Shown here in pieces: positions 1 to 26,122 of a stretch of 64,000 nucleotides of DNA (position 1 is its first letter; each line of letters starts with the position of its first letter). A program made the position numbers and the translations under genes. Source of the stretch: Pyrus communis (Eukaryota; Streptophyta; Magnoliopsida; Rosales; Rosaceae); the NCBI RefSeq assembly GCF_963583255.1, contig NC_084812.1, positions 23,102,959-23,166,958 on the forward strand. Direction: 5' to 3'. Below the pieces are notes generated by a model, which had not been told where the DNA came from, ran no database searches, and was given only the letters and a program-made list of their open reading frames with translations.

Positions 1-635
1 TAGTCAATCGCTATGATCATCATGCCTATGTCCCCGTAACAAGCGACATTGGTCCCACCAAGTCGATCTTGTCCTCAAGTTAGTTATTTCTGGAAGAAAA
101 AAAAAATATATTGGAATTGTCCTCAAGTCGATCTTGTCCTCAACTTCTAGACATCCCTCAAGTTAGTTATTTCTGCAACTTCTCAAAAATATTTTTATTA
201 AATAATATATTGGAATTGTCTTATAGAATACTTGATTGGATTTATTGTAATTTTGACTTGATTGAGCTGTCTAGAAGTTGCAATAAGCAGCTTAGGTCTT
301 CTCGATGGTTGAACTGCATGTATAACAAACATGAACCTGGGGCCATTTGATGAGGGCACTCTAGTCTCTTATGAGTAAAAGTTTACTTGTTAGCTCCAAA
401 GTTTTCTTTATTATTTTTTGCTCCACAACTGTATTTGATTTTATTTTTCTTAATATAAATAAATTCGTTCTAATTTACATTTTTTTAGTAAGCAGTGGAT
501 AAAAAACAACACAAATAATTAAGTGTATTGGGTCTGTCTTTTGTTTTTTTTTTTTTTTTTGGTCAAAGATAATTAAGTTGTATTGGGTCTCTATCTTCAA
601 TTATACAAAAAGGTAAAATCATTTTCAAAGAAGAT
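1..635. other. Spacer, degenerate repeat, no gene
   Basis: I see no supported gene. The phrase CCTCAAGTTAGTTATTTCTG occurs twice (about 73 and 152), and GTCGATCTTGTCCTCAA also occurs twice, so a short stretch has been duplicated imperfectly. The wording resembles the downstream edge of decayed LTR-retrotransposon coding sequence, but this is too short to prove. The rest is AT-rich with T-runs. Confidence 0.4.
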
Positions 636-2321
636 GTCAAATCCGTAGAATGCTATGTAATCAAATTTAAGGGTAGAAGTAAGCTTCAAACGATATGTCA
701 ATCCTATGTGGATTGACATATGAGAAAAAGTGACATCAAATAATTTTTAATTATTTTATTGTGTGAATCCATTAATGCACTAATTGTAGACCTTAAATTT
801 TTATTTTAATTGGTTTCTTTTTAAAATGAGTTATACAAATATCATTTATAACAAAAAAATCATATCGATAGGGGAAAAAAAATGATATTGCTACATCAGC
901 TATCAAATTAACATTTGACGTTTATCTTTTTGACATTTCTATTAGTAATGCTTTAAGACGCGTTTTCATTTGCTTGACTAAAAAGCCCCAATTAATAACA
1001 ATTGCTTTGACTAAAACGACCCAACTAATTTTGCTTTGACTAAAACGAGTCAATTACAAAAGGATGAGACGAGTTTTCATTTGCAATTTTTCCAGGAAGT
1101 GGATTGGAATGAGCCAAGTAATTAGAGCCTCAAATATTTCCCTGGCAAAGACACAGCATTTATTTTGTCAAATCTTAATTCAAATGCTATATAATCAAAT
1201 TTAAAAGTAGGAACAAGCTTCAAACAATGTCAATCTTATGTAGATAGAAATATGAGTTTTCATATGTCAAATTTGACATATAAGAAAAAGTGATATCAAA
1301 TCATTTTTAATTATTTTATTGTGTGAATCCATTAATGCATCAATTATAGACCTTAAAAATTTATTTTAATGGGTTTCTTTTTAAAAAGAGTTATACAAAT
1401 TTCATTTATAACAAAAAAATCACACCGATTGGGGAAAAAAAAAACAGAGAAAATACGACATTATCATATCAGCCATCAAATTAACATTTAACATTTCTCT
1501 TTTGACATTTATATTAGAAATGTTTTAAGACGCGTTTTCATTTGCTTGACTAAAAAGCCCCAATTAATAACAATTGCTTTAACTAAAACGACCCAACTAA
1601 TTTTGCTTTGACTAAAATGAGTCAATTACAAAAAGATGAGACGAGTTTTCACTTGCAATTTTTCCAGGAAGTGGATAGGAATGAGCCAAGTAATTAGAGC
1701 CTCGATTATTTCCCTGGCAAAGACACAGCATTTCTTTTGTCAAATCTTAATTCGAATGTTATGTAATCAAATTTAAATATAAAACCAAGCTTTAAACAAT
1801 ATGTCAATCCTATATGGATTGACATATGAGTTTTCATAGGTTAAATTTGATATATAAGAAAAAGTAATGTCAAATAATTTTTAATTATTTTATTGTGTGA
1901 ATCTATTAATGCACTAATTATAGATATTGAAAATTTATTTTAATGGGTTTCTTTTTAAAAAGAGTTGTACAAAAGTTATTTATAACAAAAAAATCACATC
2001 GATTAGAAAAAAAAAAAAAAAAAAGAGAGAGAGAAAATACAACATTACCATATCAGCTATCAAATTAACATTTAACATTTATCTTTTGACATTTCTAATA
2101 GAAATGCTTTAAGACGCGTTTTCATTTGCTTTACTAAAAGGCCCCAATTAATAACAATTGCTTTGACTAAAACGACCCAACTAATTTTTCTTTGACTAAA
2201 ACGAGTCAATTACAAAAAGATGAGATGAGTTTTCACTTGCAATTTTTCCAGGAAGTGGATAGGAATGAGCCAACTAATTAGAGCCTCAAATATTTCCCTG
2301 GCAAAGACACAGCATTTATTT
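636..2321 (+). repeat. Three tandem ~0.55-kb repeats upstream of TNL-1
   Basis: Three imperfect head-to-tail units run about 636-1168, 1169-1739 and 1740-2321. Each opens with a phrase like CAAATCTTAATTCAAATGCT, continues through GAGAAAAAGTGA-CATCAAAT, and ends with a cluster of TTTGACTAAAACGA motifs and TTTTTCCAGGAAGTGGAT. The array stops about 24 bp before the TNL-1 ATG, so it is the receptor's proximal promoter and leader. TTGACT fits the WRKY W-box core (TTGAC[C/T]). I count 7 intact TTGACT at the 9 equivalent positions of the array (about 974, 1007, 1036, 1543, 1607, 2162, 2191). The other two have decayed to TTAACT and TTTACT. A fourth, single copy lies before TNL-2 (46316-46730) and looks closest to the first unit. 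Regulation by WRKY factors is inference. Confidence 0.9.
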
Positions 2322-2344
2322 TGTTTGCTCATTGATCGTAAACT

Positions 2345-4388
2345 ATGGCGCTTGTGAGAGCAGCTCAAGGATCATCCTCTGATTCCAACACTCATTGGGG
2401 TTGCCGTTACGATGTTTTCTTGAGTTTCAGAGGCGAAGACACTCGCAGGACTTTTACCGACCACCTCTACACAGCTTTGAACAACGCAGGATTTCTCACC
2501 TTCCGAGATGACGACGAACTTGAGAGAGGAGAAGATATCAAGCCAGGACTACAGAAAGCAATCCGGCAATCACGAACGTCTGTTGTCGTGTTTTCGAAAG
2601 ATTACGCGTCATCCAGATGGTGCCTTGATGAGCTTGTCATGGTCCTTGAACGCAAGAGGACTACCTCGGACCATGTAGTATTACCAGTCTTCTACCATGT
2701 CGATCCATCCCATGCGAGGAAGCAGACAGGAAGCATCGGAAAAGCATTTACAAGACACGAGAAAACTCAGTCGCCGAATAAGGTGCGGCGATGGAGGGAG
2801 GCACTTGCAGAGCTTGCTGATCTAGCAGGGATGGTCTTATCAAATCAAGCTGATGGGTAACATTCACTTGCTCTCTTTTATCTTTCCAGTGTCAATATTG
2901 GAAGGTTAATTTATTTTTAACCAACAATTTGTTTTGCCTTCTTTTTTCACATGAACAATTTGTTCTTGTCTCTCTAAACCCATGTGTTCTACAGGTGTCG
3001 AGTTCGAATCCCCTCTCAGTTTAAAATAGTTTGGTTATCTAGACTTGACCTCTGTGTATACAATAATTCTTTTACCAAAACTGCATATAATAACTTTTAA
3101 AATAGTTTCATGTTGTCAACAAAGTTTCATTTTTATTTTTAACTAATTAAGATATGCTGTCAAAATGATGTGTATGTTTAGCATCCTTCCAGTTGTTACC
3201 TTTGTAACTTTCTTAGGTAGACAACATGTTTGATTTATATTTCATTTTTTTGCAAATCCGTAGGTACGAGTCAAAGTTTATCACAAAAATTGTCAAGGTG
3301 ATTGGTGACAAGCTAATTCGCACACCCTTGGCTGTTGAATCCAACTTGGTTGGAATCCAATCTCAAGTCAAAAACATCAATTTGTGGTTACAAGATGGAT
3401 CCACTGATGTTGGTATAGTTGCTGTGCATGGGATGTCTGGAATAGGGAAGACAACAATTGCTAAATATGTTTACAATTCAAATTTTACAAGTTTTGAAGG
3501 GAGCAGCTTTGTTGAAAATATCAGAGAAACGGCAAGTCAACCGAACGGGTTAGTTCAAATGCAAATGCAACTTCTTTATGATATTTTGAAGGGGAAGAAG
3601 GAGAAAGTGCACAACGTCAGTGAAGGAATAAGTAAGATTGAAAGAGCCATAAGTTCTAGAAGAGTTCTTCTTGTTCTTGATGATGTAGACCATATGGACC
3701 AATTAGATGCAGTACTACGGATGAAAGATCGGTTTTATCCCGGAAGTAAAATAATCATAACAACAAGGCGTGAAAGGTTGCTAAAGGCACATCAAGTTAC
3801 TAAGGTCCACGGAGTTGAAACTTTGGATTACAATGAATCGTTGGAGCTCTTAAGCTGGCATGCGTTTGGCCAGGACCATCCCCCTGAAGATTACATGGAA
3901 TATTCAAAAAAGCTAGTGCGGCATACTGGAGGACTTCCATTAGCTCTTCAAGTTTTGGGTTCTTCTCTGTTAGGTGAAAGTATGGGTGTGTGGGAAAGTG
4001 CATTGGAGAAGCTAGAAGTTATTCCTAATGGCGAAATCATGAATAAACTAAGAATAAGCTATGACAGTTTACAAGATGATGACCAGAAATTATTCCTCCA
4101 CATTGCTTGTTTCCTAATAGGAAGGGACAAAAACTACATTGTTAGAATACTAGATGGATGTGATTTCTATACAACTGTTGGCATTCAAAATCTCATTGAT
4201 GGATGCTTGGTGAAAGTTGATACAGACAACAAGGTGAACATGCACGATCTGATTCGTGATATGGGAAGAGAAATAGTTCGCCTAGAATCAGAAGAGCCTG
4301 AGAAACGTAGTAGACTATGGCGTCGTAAGGATTCCTTCCAAGTACTGAGGGAAAAGACTGTACGTAGAAACATGCCTTTTAGATATAG

Positions 4389-4422
<34 letters not shown>

Positions 4423-6777
4423 GTTTTTCTCATCTTGTGAAAATTATCCATATTAATGTTGTTCCCTTTTTTTCTTAGGGTACACAAACAATCCAAGGTC
4501 TTGTCCTGGACATGCATTGGCATCCTGTAAACAGTCCAATAAACACAAATGAGACAGTCTTTGAAACCAATGCATTTGAAAGGATGCACAAATTACAACT
4601 ACTCCATCTTAGATGTGTACGGCTAGAGGGATGTTACGCAAATTTCCCTACAGGATTAAGATGGTTGTGTTGGCCTGAATTTCCTTTGGATTCTATACCC
4701 ATTGATTTTCCTTTGGAGTGCCTAATTGTTCTTGAAATGCAATATAGTAGCTTGACACAAGTCTACAAAGGAACAAAAGTATGTTACTCTACGCATCTCA
4801 ATTCATTTTCCTTCTTTTGCTTTTTTAAGTTTTGATTCGTTGACTAATTGCATATGTTAGAATTAACTCCCACAAATATTATTTCTCTTTTTTTTCTTTA
4901 TTTTAATTTTTTTTCCTGCAGTTTCTTCCTTCATTGAAGATCCTTGATGTGAGCCATTCTCATGGCCTTAGTCAAACCATGGACTTCTCATACTGCCCCA
5001 ATCTAGAGGAATTGATTCTTGTAGATTGCGAAAGCCTGCTTGATGTTCATGAATCCATTGGAAACCTAGAGAGACTTGTGTACTTGAATATGGAGGATTG
5101 CAAGAATCTTAGGATGCTTCCTAACATGTGCATGCTAAAACTTGAAACACTCAATTTATCTGGTTGCTCAAATCTTGATGAGATGATGAAGAAGATGGAA
5201 TCTGTGAAAGTTCTCGAAACAGATGGTATTCTAAGTGTATTACGGCCTGGTACAAGTTCGAGTATCTTCACTTATTTGCCATGTTCTTTAGTAACGTTAA
5301 ACCTTAGTAGGTGCAATCTTTCTGATGATGCCTTTCCTACAGATTTAAGTAATCTATCCTTGTTGCAATATCTATATTTAGATGATAATCCAATTTCTAG
5401 CCTACCTGTTTTCATCAAAGGTTTGAGGAGGCTCAATGATCTCTCTTTATCGAGATGTAAGAGGCTCGAATCTCTCTCTTTATCGGGATGTGAGAGGCTC
5501 CGTTTTCTCTATTTATCGAGATGTAAGAGGCTCGAATCAGTTGTGGGGTTGCGGAAAATTGAATACATTGACGCAGATGATTGCATATCATTAAAAACTA
5601 TAACATATCAAGCCAATGAGTTGAGAGCATTGACCTATTCGGGTGAGAACCACAATGGTAACTACAATGTAATTGAGTTGAAGTACTATCACATTGGCAG
5701 AGTTGATGCGGAAATGATGAAACTTTTCAGCTTGCACAACTTGGAAATGAGGAAACGTTGCGGCTTGCAAAATTTTGAACATGATGCTTCGATTTGGAGT
5801 CCCGTTCAGGTCTCTCTCTCTCTCTCTCTCTCTCTTATCGGAAAGAGTTGCCTAATATAGTTGTTTCCGTGCCATGTACACAGGGACTGCATCAATATGG
5901 TATATACAGCACATTTTTGACTGGGAATGAGGTTCCTGGCCGGTTCAGCTATAAAAGTACCAAGTCCTCAATTTCTTTTATTGTGCCTTTTCTTGCAAGT
6001 CACAAAATTCTAGGCTTGAACATCTTTGCTACCTATGCAAGCGAGGAGAGTTGGAGTTTTTGTACTTGTCCTAATCCAATTATGAGTATTGAAGTGAGTA
6101 ACAAGAGCAAGGGTCTGAAGTGGCTCTATGGCCCACCATTCTTCGTTGGTCCAACACAACTCCACTCCAGAGGAGAAGATGTGACATGGTTGAGCCATTG
6201 GAAAATGGACAATCAAACAATAATATTAGAATGTGGAGATGAAGTGGTTGTTTCCGTAATGACGACGGTACGTGATGAGTTTATTCGGGTAAAGGAATTT
6301 GGTGTGGAGCTTGTGCAAGAGCACCAAGACAAGATGAGTACCCAACACAACACCACTCCAGATCCTAATGATCCATTTGTCATCGGTGGAGATTTGTCAC
6401 CGCTGGAGAATGTATCAGGACAATATGACTTTTGCTGGTTCAGTGAAGAAGAAATGAAAAATGTTGATTTCTGTAGGCCGAAATGGTTGAATACACTCAT
6501 CATGGACTCAGGTAAATTATGCTCCATTAAAGCACTTAGGGGTCTGCCCGTATTCATTTCATTCAAGTTTTCTCAAAACTTTCTGTTATTTGTATGTTTT
6601 TCAGACAAAGAAGAAGAGCAACGGAACGATGTTGATCACAAAATTGCAGCAGCGAGTGCCAGAGGCAATAACTGCCATCTGGGAGGATGGAGGGGGCTAG
6701 TCACTGCTGCCATCTTCCTTCTCACGCTAAATCAAATCGTTCGGCCCTCCATCTCTCAGAAAAAGAAGCGACAGTAG
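2345..6777 (+). CDS. TIR-NBS-LRR disease resistance protein (TNL-1)
   Basis: Intracellular immune receptor. Exons by GT-AG and phase: 2345-2856, 3264-4359, 4479-4778, 4922-5809, 5884-6511, 6605-6777, giving 1198 aa. The TIR domain (about residues 20-165) has YDVFLSFRGEDTRR and SRWCLDEL, whose Glu is the NADase catalytic residue in this family. The NB-ARC has P-loop GMSGIGKTT (227-235), kinase-2 RRVLLVLDDVDH, IIITTRRERLL, GGLPLALQVLGSSL and an intact MHD at 497-499 (4240-4248). Leucine-rich repeats fill exons 3-4; three 11-residue units at 5441-5539 are an expansion absent from TNL-2. A post-LRR C-JID-like domain begins near EVPGRFSYKS. The C-terminus holds a hydrophobic stretch (GLVTAAIFLLTL) and a basic tail. 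An apparent stop at 5858-5860 disappears if the 74-nt CT-rich intron 5810-5883 is spliced. The 93-nt last intron is in frame and may be retained. The pathogen recognised is unknown. Confidence 0.93.
5810..5883 (+). other. Short CT-rich intron in TNL-1
   Basis: The segment starts GTCTCTC and ends ACACAG. Splicing joins VQ to GLHQYG in frame. It holds about 12 CT units. The equivalent in TNL-2 (50365-50430) has fewer CT units, is 66 nt, and is open if retained. Here the length is 74 nt, so retention shifts the frame and stops at 5858-5860. Confidence 0.7.
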
Positions 6778-7920
6778 TCAAAAAGCCCTCCATGAGTTAT
6801 TAATTTTACTAGATAAAGACATCTCTACATTATCACCTTGTCTTCAAGATGTTCTCTGCCTTCAAACACAAGACTTGGGAGTTCATAACTAAGCCATGTT
6901 AACCGCTTGGGATATGAAAGACCCTTGCTATCCTATTAGATATCAAGTTCAAATGTCTTCAGCATCATCAAATATTGTGTACATTATGGCATTAGCGTTA
7001 CCAAATTTTTCTTCCCTGCCACTGATTGCTTACGACCTCATGCAACCGAATACTTCGGCACGGGGGAAAAGACTTTTACACACCTTTTTGGCAAGAATCA
7101 ATTCTTTGAATTTGGGGGAAAAGACTTCGGCACGGGGGGGAAATCTTTAAGATGTTGCAAATGACAATTGCAGAAATACAATTCCAGAAACAATCAAAAT
7201 TTCAGAAATCCCAAATTTTCACAAACCTAAAAATCAACCACAGAAGAAAATAATTCGAGTCCTAGAAATTGTCAGCGGCGGCGCCCTAACGACGCCTCTC
7301 CATGAACGTGGCGTCTCGTCGTAAGAATTCCAGGCCGAGAGACTTGGTCCAATTTAGACTTGAGAGAGAGAGAGAGAGAGAGAATCAAAGTGTATGGAGG
7401 ACTGAGGAGGAGGCTAGTCGAGAGAGAGAGATTTGGGTTTGGGCGGAGAAGAGCGAAGAAAAGTGGAGAGAGAATCAGAATGAAGACAAGTGACTCAAGA
7501 GAGTTTTAATTATAAATGAATGATTGAGATTAAATCTCAACCAAATCTAACCACCTATAATAATTACAATTGTATATTTAATACTATAATTTGATTATAA
7601 ATTATTATAATCTAATTTTCGGTTCGGGACGGGGTTATCGAAAGAAAGCATAAATTTTTTGGGATCGGGTACCGAACGGTTCGGTTTGGAAATTTCGGGA
7701 TTTTATTCCACCCAATAGTAATACCAGCGGACTGTTAAAGTGGCGTGGCATCTCAAGAGTCTTTCTTCTTAGCGTTTCTCATTTGAGTGCATTCCGCGTT
7801 GCAAAATGGGGTTCAGATGTATTGAGTTTTAGGGTTTAGTGAATAAAAGTGAGTATTCCATCGGAATACAGAAGGGAGGAGGAAGACAGAAGGGAGGAGG
7901 AAGAACTATCCGATCCGAGC
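6778..7920. other. TNL-1 3' flank and REX1-B leader
   Basis: No gene is supported. The first part is the likely TNL 3' UTR, ending in a segment (about 6990-7080) that differs from copy 2. A GA-rich stretch lies near 7364-7383. The stretch 7618-7710, with GGTTCGGGACGGGG and ACCGAACGGTTCGG, looks like a decayed small transposon and is present in both block copies. The last ~150 bp is the purine-rich REX1-B leader. Confidence 0.5.
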
Positions 7921-8967
7921 ATGGAAGAATTTGACAAGAAGGTATCAATCACAGACCCAATGGAAGAAGAAAGCGTGGCATCTAAAACAAAAACCGTCGG
8001 TTTGCTCCGCGAGTTCCTCGGAATTCAGCAGCGGAGGGCGGAGGCCTACGCCAAGCTGAAACGAGGGTTTGGGGAGTATATGGAGTCGTCGCCGCCGTCG
8101 TCGGGAGTAGATGCGGAGTTGGCGTACCAGCAAGTTTGCAGTGAGGTGACGCTCGAATTCAACGAGTGCTCGAAGCAAGTTCTTCGGATCGAATCGCTGT
8201 TCCTCAACGATCCCGATTTCTCCCGGATTGATTTAGCCCATCTCCTCAGAGCTGTTCAGACCCACGAGAAGCAGAAACTGAATTTGGTAATTTAACTCGT
8301 CATATCCTTCCAATTTTTTTTAATTTAATTTAATTTTCTGTTTAATTCATATTATCATGTGTAATTGCCGCTCAAATAATTTGGCAAGGCTTTGCTTTGT
8401 TGGTAGCAAGTTAATTAGATGCTTATAGCCTTATAGCCTTATAGAACAACTAGATAAAGAACCCCATGATCCACGTAAAGGGCTCGTAGCTCAAGCGGTT
8501 AAGAACAATTACTCAAGGTCTTGTGTGCAAATTCCCCTCCTCTAATATTTCTTGTATGGATAGAAATGAAGAAAAAGGAACAATCTTTGGTGCACTTCTG
8601 CTACTGTGAGCAATGTGTGTACTTATGTTGTTTGTTGCAAGATTTGGCTCCATTGTTTTCTGACATGAAGTATACTGGTTGTTTGTTTGTTTTAAAGACG
8701 GTGACAATTCAGGTGTTGAAGAGGGCTGGAAGACCCTCAGAGCGTCTGGTGAGTCATGAAAATTGCAGATTTAACAGACCAATGGAGCATGAATGCGTGC
8801 ATCTCCACGAGATAACAGAAGCTGCCGGAACTGAAGAGGCAGAAGCGAATGCCCAGTATGATAATGATCTCAAGGAGGCCATTAGAGGGGTGCAGGATGC
8901 TGTAACCGCTATAAATGAGCATTTGGAAGAAGTCAGATACGAAATTGCTGCCCTTGAAACCGAGTAG
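7921..8967 (+). CDS. REX1-B domain DNA-repair protein, copy 1
   Basis: Two exons, 7921-8286 and 8698-8967 (stop TAG), joined in phase 0 give 211 aa. I chose the ATG at 7921 (MEEFDKKV); the frame is open further upstream to 7849 but without an ATG. The protein shows the REX1-B pattern: LLREFLGIQQRRAEAYAKLK, a Cys-containing helix around CSEVTLEFNECSKQVLRIE, then DLAHLLRAVQTHEKQKLNL running across the intron into QVLKRAGRPSERL, and an acidic, helical C-terminus ending VRYEIAALETE. REX1 was defined in Chlamydomonas as required for excision repair of UV damage; the biochemical role in plants is not established. It follows TNL-1 on the same strand but has its own leader. The copy at 52446-53492 is almost identical. 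Confidence 0.85.
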
Positions 8968-10790
8968 TAAACTCATATGTTCATCACATAGGTATACTTT
9001 TCTCGGTACTGACAACTATAGTCTGAAACTCTGAAAATTAACCAGATATACACTTGGTGCATATAAAATATGATCTAGGAATAGTGGAGGTTAATCTATT
9101 ATTTGAAAACTTTGTGAAGTAATGATGAATCAGAATAGATTGACGCTTTCTTGATTGTTTTAATAACAGTATGGATGTCTTCGCTCGCTGAAATGTATGT
9201 AGTTCCTCGTGTGCAGCACATACGAAGATCAAGCTACAAACTGTGTAATTTTCCGAGTGCCATACATGAATGTTCTGAATCTATGCTTTCTTCTGTTCTT
9301 CCAAATGTTGCAGGTAATGGGAAGAAACGTAGCAGTTACTTATGTTCCAAGAATAGAGCTATCATATCACAAAAGACCAACGTTCTTTGCAATTGCATGT
9401 ATGCAAAACACCACTTTTCTATCGGGAAACAGTGGAAGTTGGTCGTACCATTGCTATTTTGTGTTCAACTTATAAACAATCTAATTTCTCCTTTACTTGG
9501 TTCATTGCTTAGCTATTATAGACCTATTTGTCGATTTGTCTACTAAACTTGTTTAGAGCTGCCAATTTCATCTATGAACTTTAATTTTAGCCAATTAATC
9601 TCCTAAACTTTTATAAATAGCCAATTTTTTCCATGACATTAGATTGTGAAATTTTTTAATCCAATTTTCCATCCATCATGCGTACAACACATGATAATTG
9701 TATGAGGGCAAAAGGTTTTTTGTTTTGGCAAATTGGGCGCAATGCCAATACTTGCAGCTGCTAATTGGAACCCCATGACTAATTCGAACAAAAAGACACA
9801 ATCTCTCTTCTCGTGCTGCACCCTCTCTCTGCCCTCTATAATTGTTCAGTAAATTATGCCAACAACAGCATGCATATTTTTTGAGGCAAAATTTTCATCA
9901 AGATAGGGCAACTGTTGGGTCTTGTTAGATTCGCTTAAAATTCAATCCGATCATGGATCATGTTTCAGCAGGCTGCCTGCAGATTTTAGTTTCCGATCTC
10001 CAAATCTGACAAAGGTTGTATTTTGTGTATTCAATCTTGGTGTCGCAATCTAAAAAGAGAATTGATTTTCACTCTTTTTAGTTTCTTCAACACCTCTTTA
10101 TTTTTGACAATTGAACTGAATTAATCAAATAGAAACAGACAAGATTAAATAGGAGTAGAGCTAAAAAATGCGTGTTTATCATTTCTATATAAATATGAAA
10201 ATTTTGTGGTTAAACTTGAAAACCCTTAAAACCATGGAGTATCAAATAACCATTTAATTGTACCAACCGCAACCGGTGTGCCAAAACAAAAAAAAAATTG
10301 CGCCTTGAGTTTACAAGAAAGGGTGAGCGATGAGTATGTCGACTTTGCAGGCTCTAGTTTATAACTTAGATGGTACGAGTTTCCTACCACACGGCACTCC
10401 TCAATAAACATTACCATGTAGAGAAAAGCTCACATATATTAAAACTTTGTTAGACGAAAGCACCAAAATGACAATGAATCCGTTCCAAGTAAGTCATTCT
10501 CCAACTTTAGTGTCATATGACGTATTTCTCAAGGTTGGGTTGGTTTCCTTAATCTCATCTCATGTACTTGCTAACCATTTTACCCTAGGGTAATATTGTC
10601 ATTTACCACTCGGGTAAAATTTGATATCTGAAAATAGTAAAAAGGGTGGGTTAAGCAAGGACGCCCTTACCAACTGACCGATATACATTACCACCGTGGA
10701 GAAGCTTTAGGGTTTAGCGCGACTAATCGGTCACCCTTCTCAGTAGAATCCGGTCACCAAATTTGTGGTTTAGCTTACCTGTACATACAT
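8968..10790. other. Spacer between REX1-B and gyrase
   Basis: The REX1-B 3' flank (to 9495) is shared with copy 2. After that, 9538-9660 has the TAAACTT...CCAATTAATCTCC wording of an old small transposon. I find no gene from 9660 to 10790. Genes converge here: REX1-B reads rightward and gyrase reads leftward. Confidence 0.5.
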
Positions 10791-10895
10791 ATTAGCGCCA
10801 CAACACTGGCCAACACAAAACGATTGATTAGCGCCACAAAACCGGCCAGAACAGAACGATTGATTAGCGCCACAAAACCGGCCAAAACAGAAACA
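10791..10895. repeat. 36-bp tandem repeat past the gyrase stop
   Basis: Three near-identical units start at 10791, 10827 and 10863, each beginning ATTAGCGCCACAA and containing GGCCA and ACAGAACGATTG. They lie about 65 bp beyond the gyrase stop codon on its transcribed side, so probably in or at the edge of its 3' UTR. Confidence 0.85.
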
Positions 10896-10958
10896 AGGGT
10901 TGCTGCTACAAGTTGATCCTCCTATTGCTAAGAGCTATTCACTTGTTAAGATTAATGG

Positions 10959-26122
<15,164 letters not shown>

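Larger units (their letters stand above)
1850..9495 (+). repeat. Segmental duplication, copy 1 (TNL + REX1-B block)
   Basis: Sequence from within the third promoter repeat through the 3' flank of REX1-B is repeated in direct orientation at 46316-54021. Exons are nearly identical and introns align with small indels. Homology stops abruptly after CTAATTTCTCCTTTA at both right ends (9495 and 54021). The left end is blurred because the promoter repeat is tandem here and single in copy 2. The spacer between TNL and REX1-B also differs locally near 7000-7080. Confidence 0.93.

Noticed and set aside
111..350. 79-codon frame at the window start
   Set aside because: It spans a partly duplicated low-information repeat and has no supporting motif.
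2985..3095. B-box-like GAGTTCGAATCCCCTC in TNL-1 intron 1
   Set aside because: No matching A-box or acceptor stem; at most a SINE tail.
5794..5883. TNL-1 as a pseudogene because of the stop at 5858-5860
   Set aside because: The region has valid GT-AG borders whose splicing restores the same junction as in TNL-2, so a break is not shown.
7849..7920. Extended REX1-B start upstream of 7921
   Set aside because: The extension has no ATG (opens at GTG) and its sequence is a purine-rich leader that differs between the two copies.
8479..8545. tRNA-like stretch GGGCTCGTAGCTCAAGCGGT in the REX1-B intron (also near 53006)
   Set aside because: It has an A-box-like start but a degenerate B-box and no cloverleaf; probably a tRNA-derived SINE fragment, too weak to list as a tRNA.
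9151..9546. 131-codon frame after REX1-B copy 1, partly shared by copy 2
   Set aside because: It starts in the 3' flank, ends at different places in the two block copies, and shows no family pattern.
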